Source of the DNA: UMGS902 sp045538895
Lineage (GTDB): Bacteria; Bacillota; Clostridia; Oscillospirales; CAG-272
Length of the DNA: 24,411 nt
Direction: 5' to 3'
Assembly: GCA_045538895.1 (NCBI GenBank)
Contig: JAZQEH010000037.1
Span: 1-24,411 of the forward strand
The notes below the pieces were generated by a model. It worked only from the letters and a program-made list of their open reading frames with translations, was not told the DNA's origin and ran no database searches. Positions 24,297 to 24,411 of the stretch are shown in pieces (positions within the stretch are counted from its first letter, which is position 1; the number at the start of each line of letters is the position of its first letter). The translations under genes and the position numbers were made by a program.

Positions 24297-24410
24297 GTCA
24301 GAACCTTTTAAGGAAAGGTTCCGACACCTCCAAACCTTTTTGTAAAAAAATATTGTCTGTAGCCACGGCTACTTATTAAATATTTTACAGTTTTTCTTTG
24401 GTTCTTTCTT
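24297..24410 (+). repeat. Dispersed intergenic repeat, copy 2 plus hairpin module
   Basis: A hairpin GAACCTTTT/AAAGGTTC (24301-24321, extended by GTC/GAC) is followed by CGACACCTCCAAACC, the module also seen after proA. Then 24333-24410 repeats the 15735-15811 sequence, including TAGCCACGGCTA, here imperfect because of one C. It runs to the window edge, so its right end is not seen. No gene is visible in 24223-24411. Confidence 0.7.
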
Positions 24411-24411
24411 C

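Overview
The window looks like chromosomal DNA from an anaerobic Gram-positive Clostridia, most likely an uncultured gut lineage near Oscillospirales/Ruminococcaceae. The reasons are SLH-domain surface proteins, a rhodanese-less ThiI, AGGAG-type ribosome binding sites, sigma-A-like promoters and many small palindromic intergenic repeats. The lineage is inferred from gene style, not from a phylogenetic marker. No rRNA, tRNA, CRISPR array, transposase or phage gene was seen.

Left part (1-3630, plus strand): proA (proline biosynthesis), a palindrome-rich spacer, then thiI (tRNA 4-thiouridine/thiazole sulfur transfer) directly abutting a gene for a small HPr-kinase-like P-loop protein. A palindromic repeat and a strong bidirectional terminator close this block.

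Central part (3636-15411, minus strand): a 3591-residue secreted protein occupies almost 11 kb. It has five large GLUG-type beta-repeat modules, two pectate-lyase-like beta-helix modules, CxxC knuckles, a cohesin-like stretch and a duplicated C-terminal helical motif. Downstream of it a near-consensus promoter drives a previously uncalled 52-residue peptide gene, followed by a hairpin and a small SLH protein gene that may share the transcript.

Right part (15735-24411): a DUF2238/YjdF-like membrane protein (plus strand) faces two tandem paralogous SLH proteins of 1162 and 1082 residues (minus strand). These are probably S-layer subunits. The nearer copy has the codon use of a very highly expressed gene. 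The two paralogs share a promoter architecture: TGTAA boxes phased at about 10.5 bp, with the first box exactly 15 bp upstream of the -35 in both. A repeat of about 77 bp occurs in direct orientation at both ends of this block.

Taken together this is a cell-envelope locus (S-layer, giant secreted protein, small SLH protein, membrane protein) next to a housekeeping operon. The most promising new items are the 52-aa peptide/SLH unit and the shared phased operator of the S-layer paralogs. All functions are inferred by reading the sequence; nothing was searched against a database.
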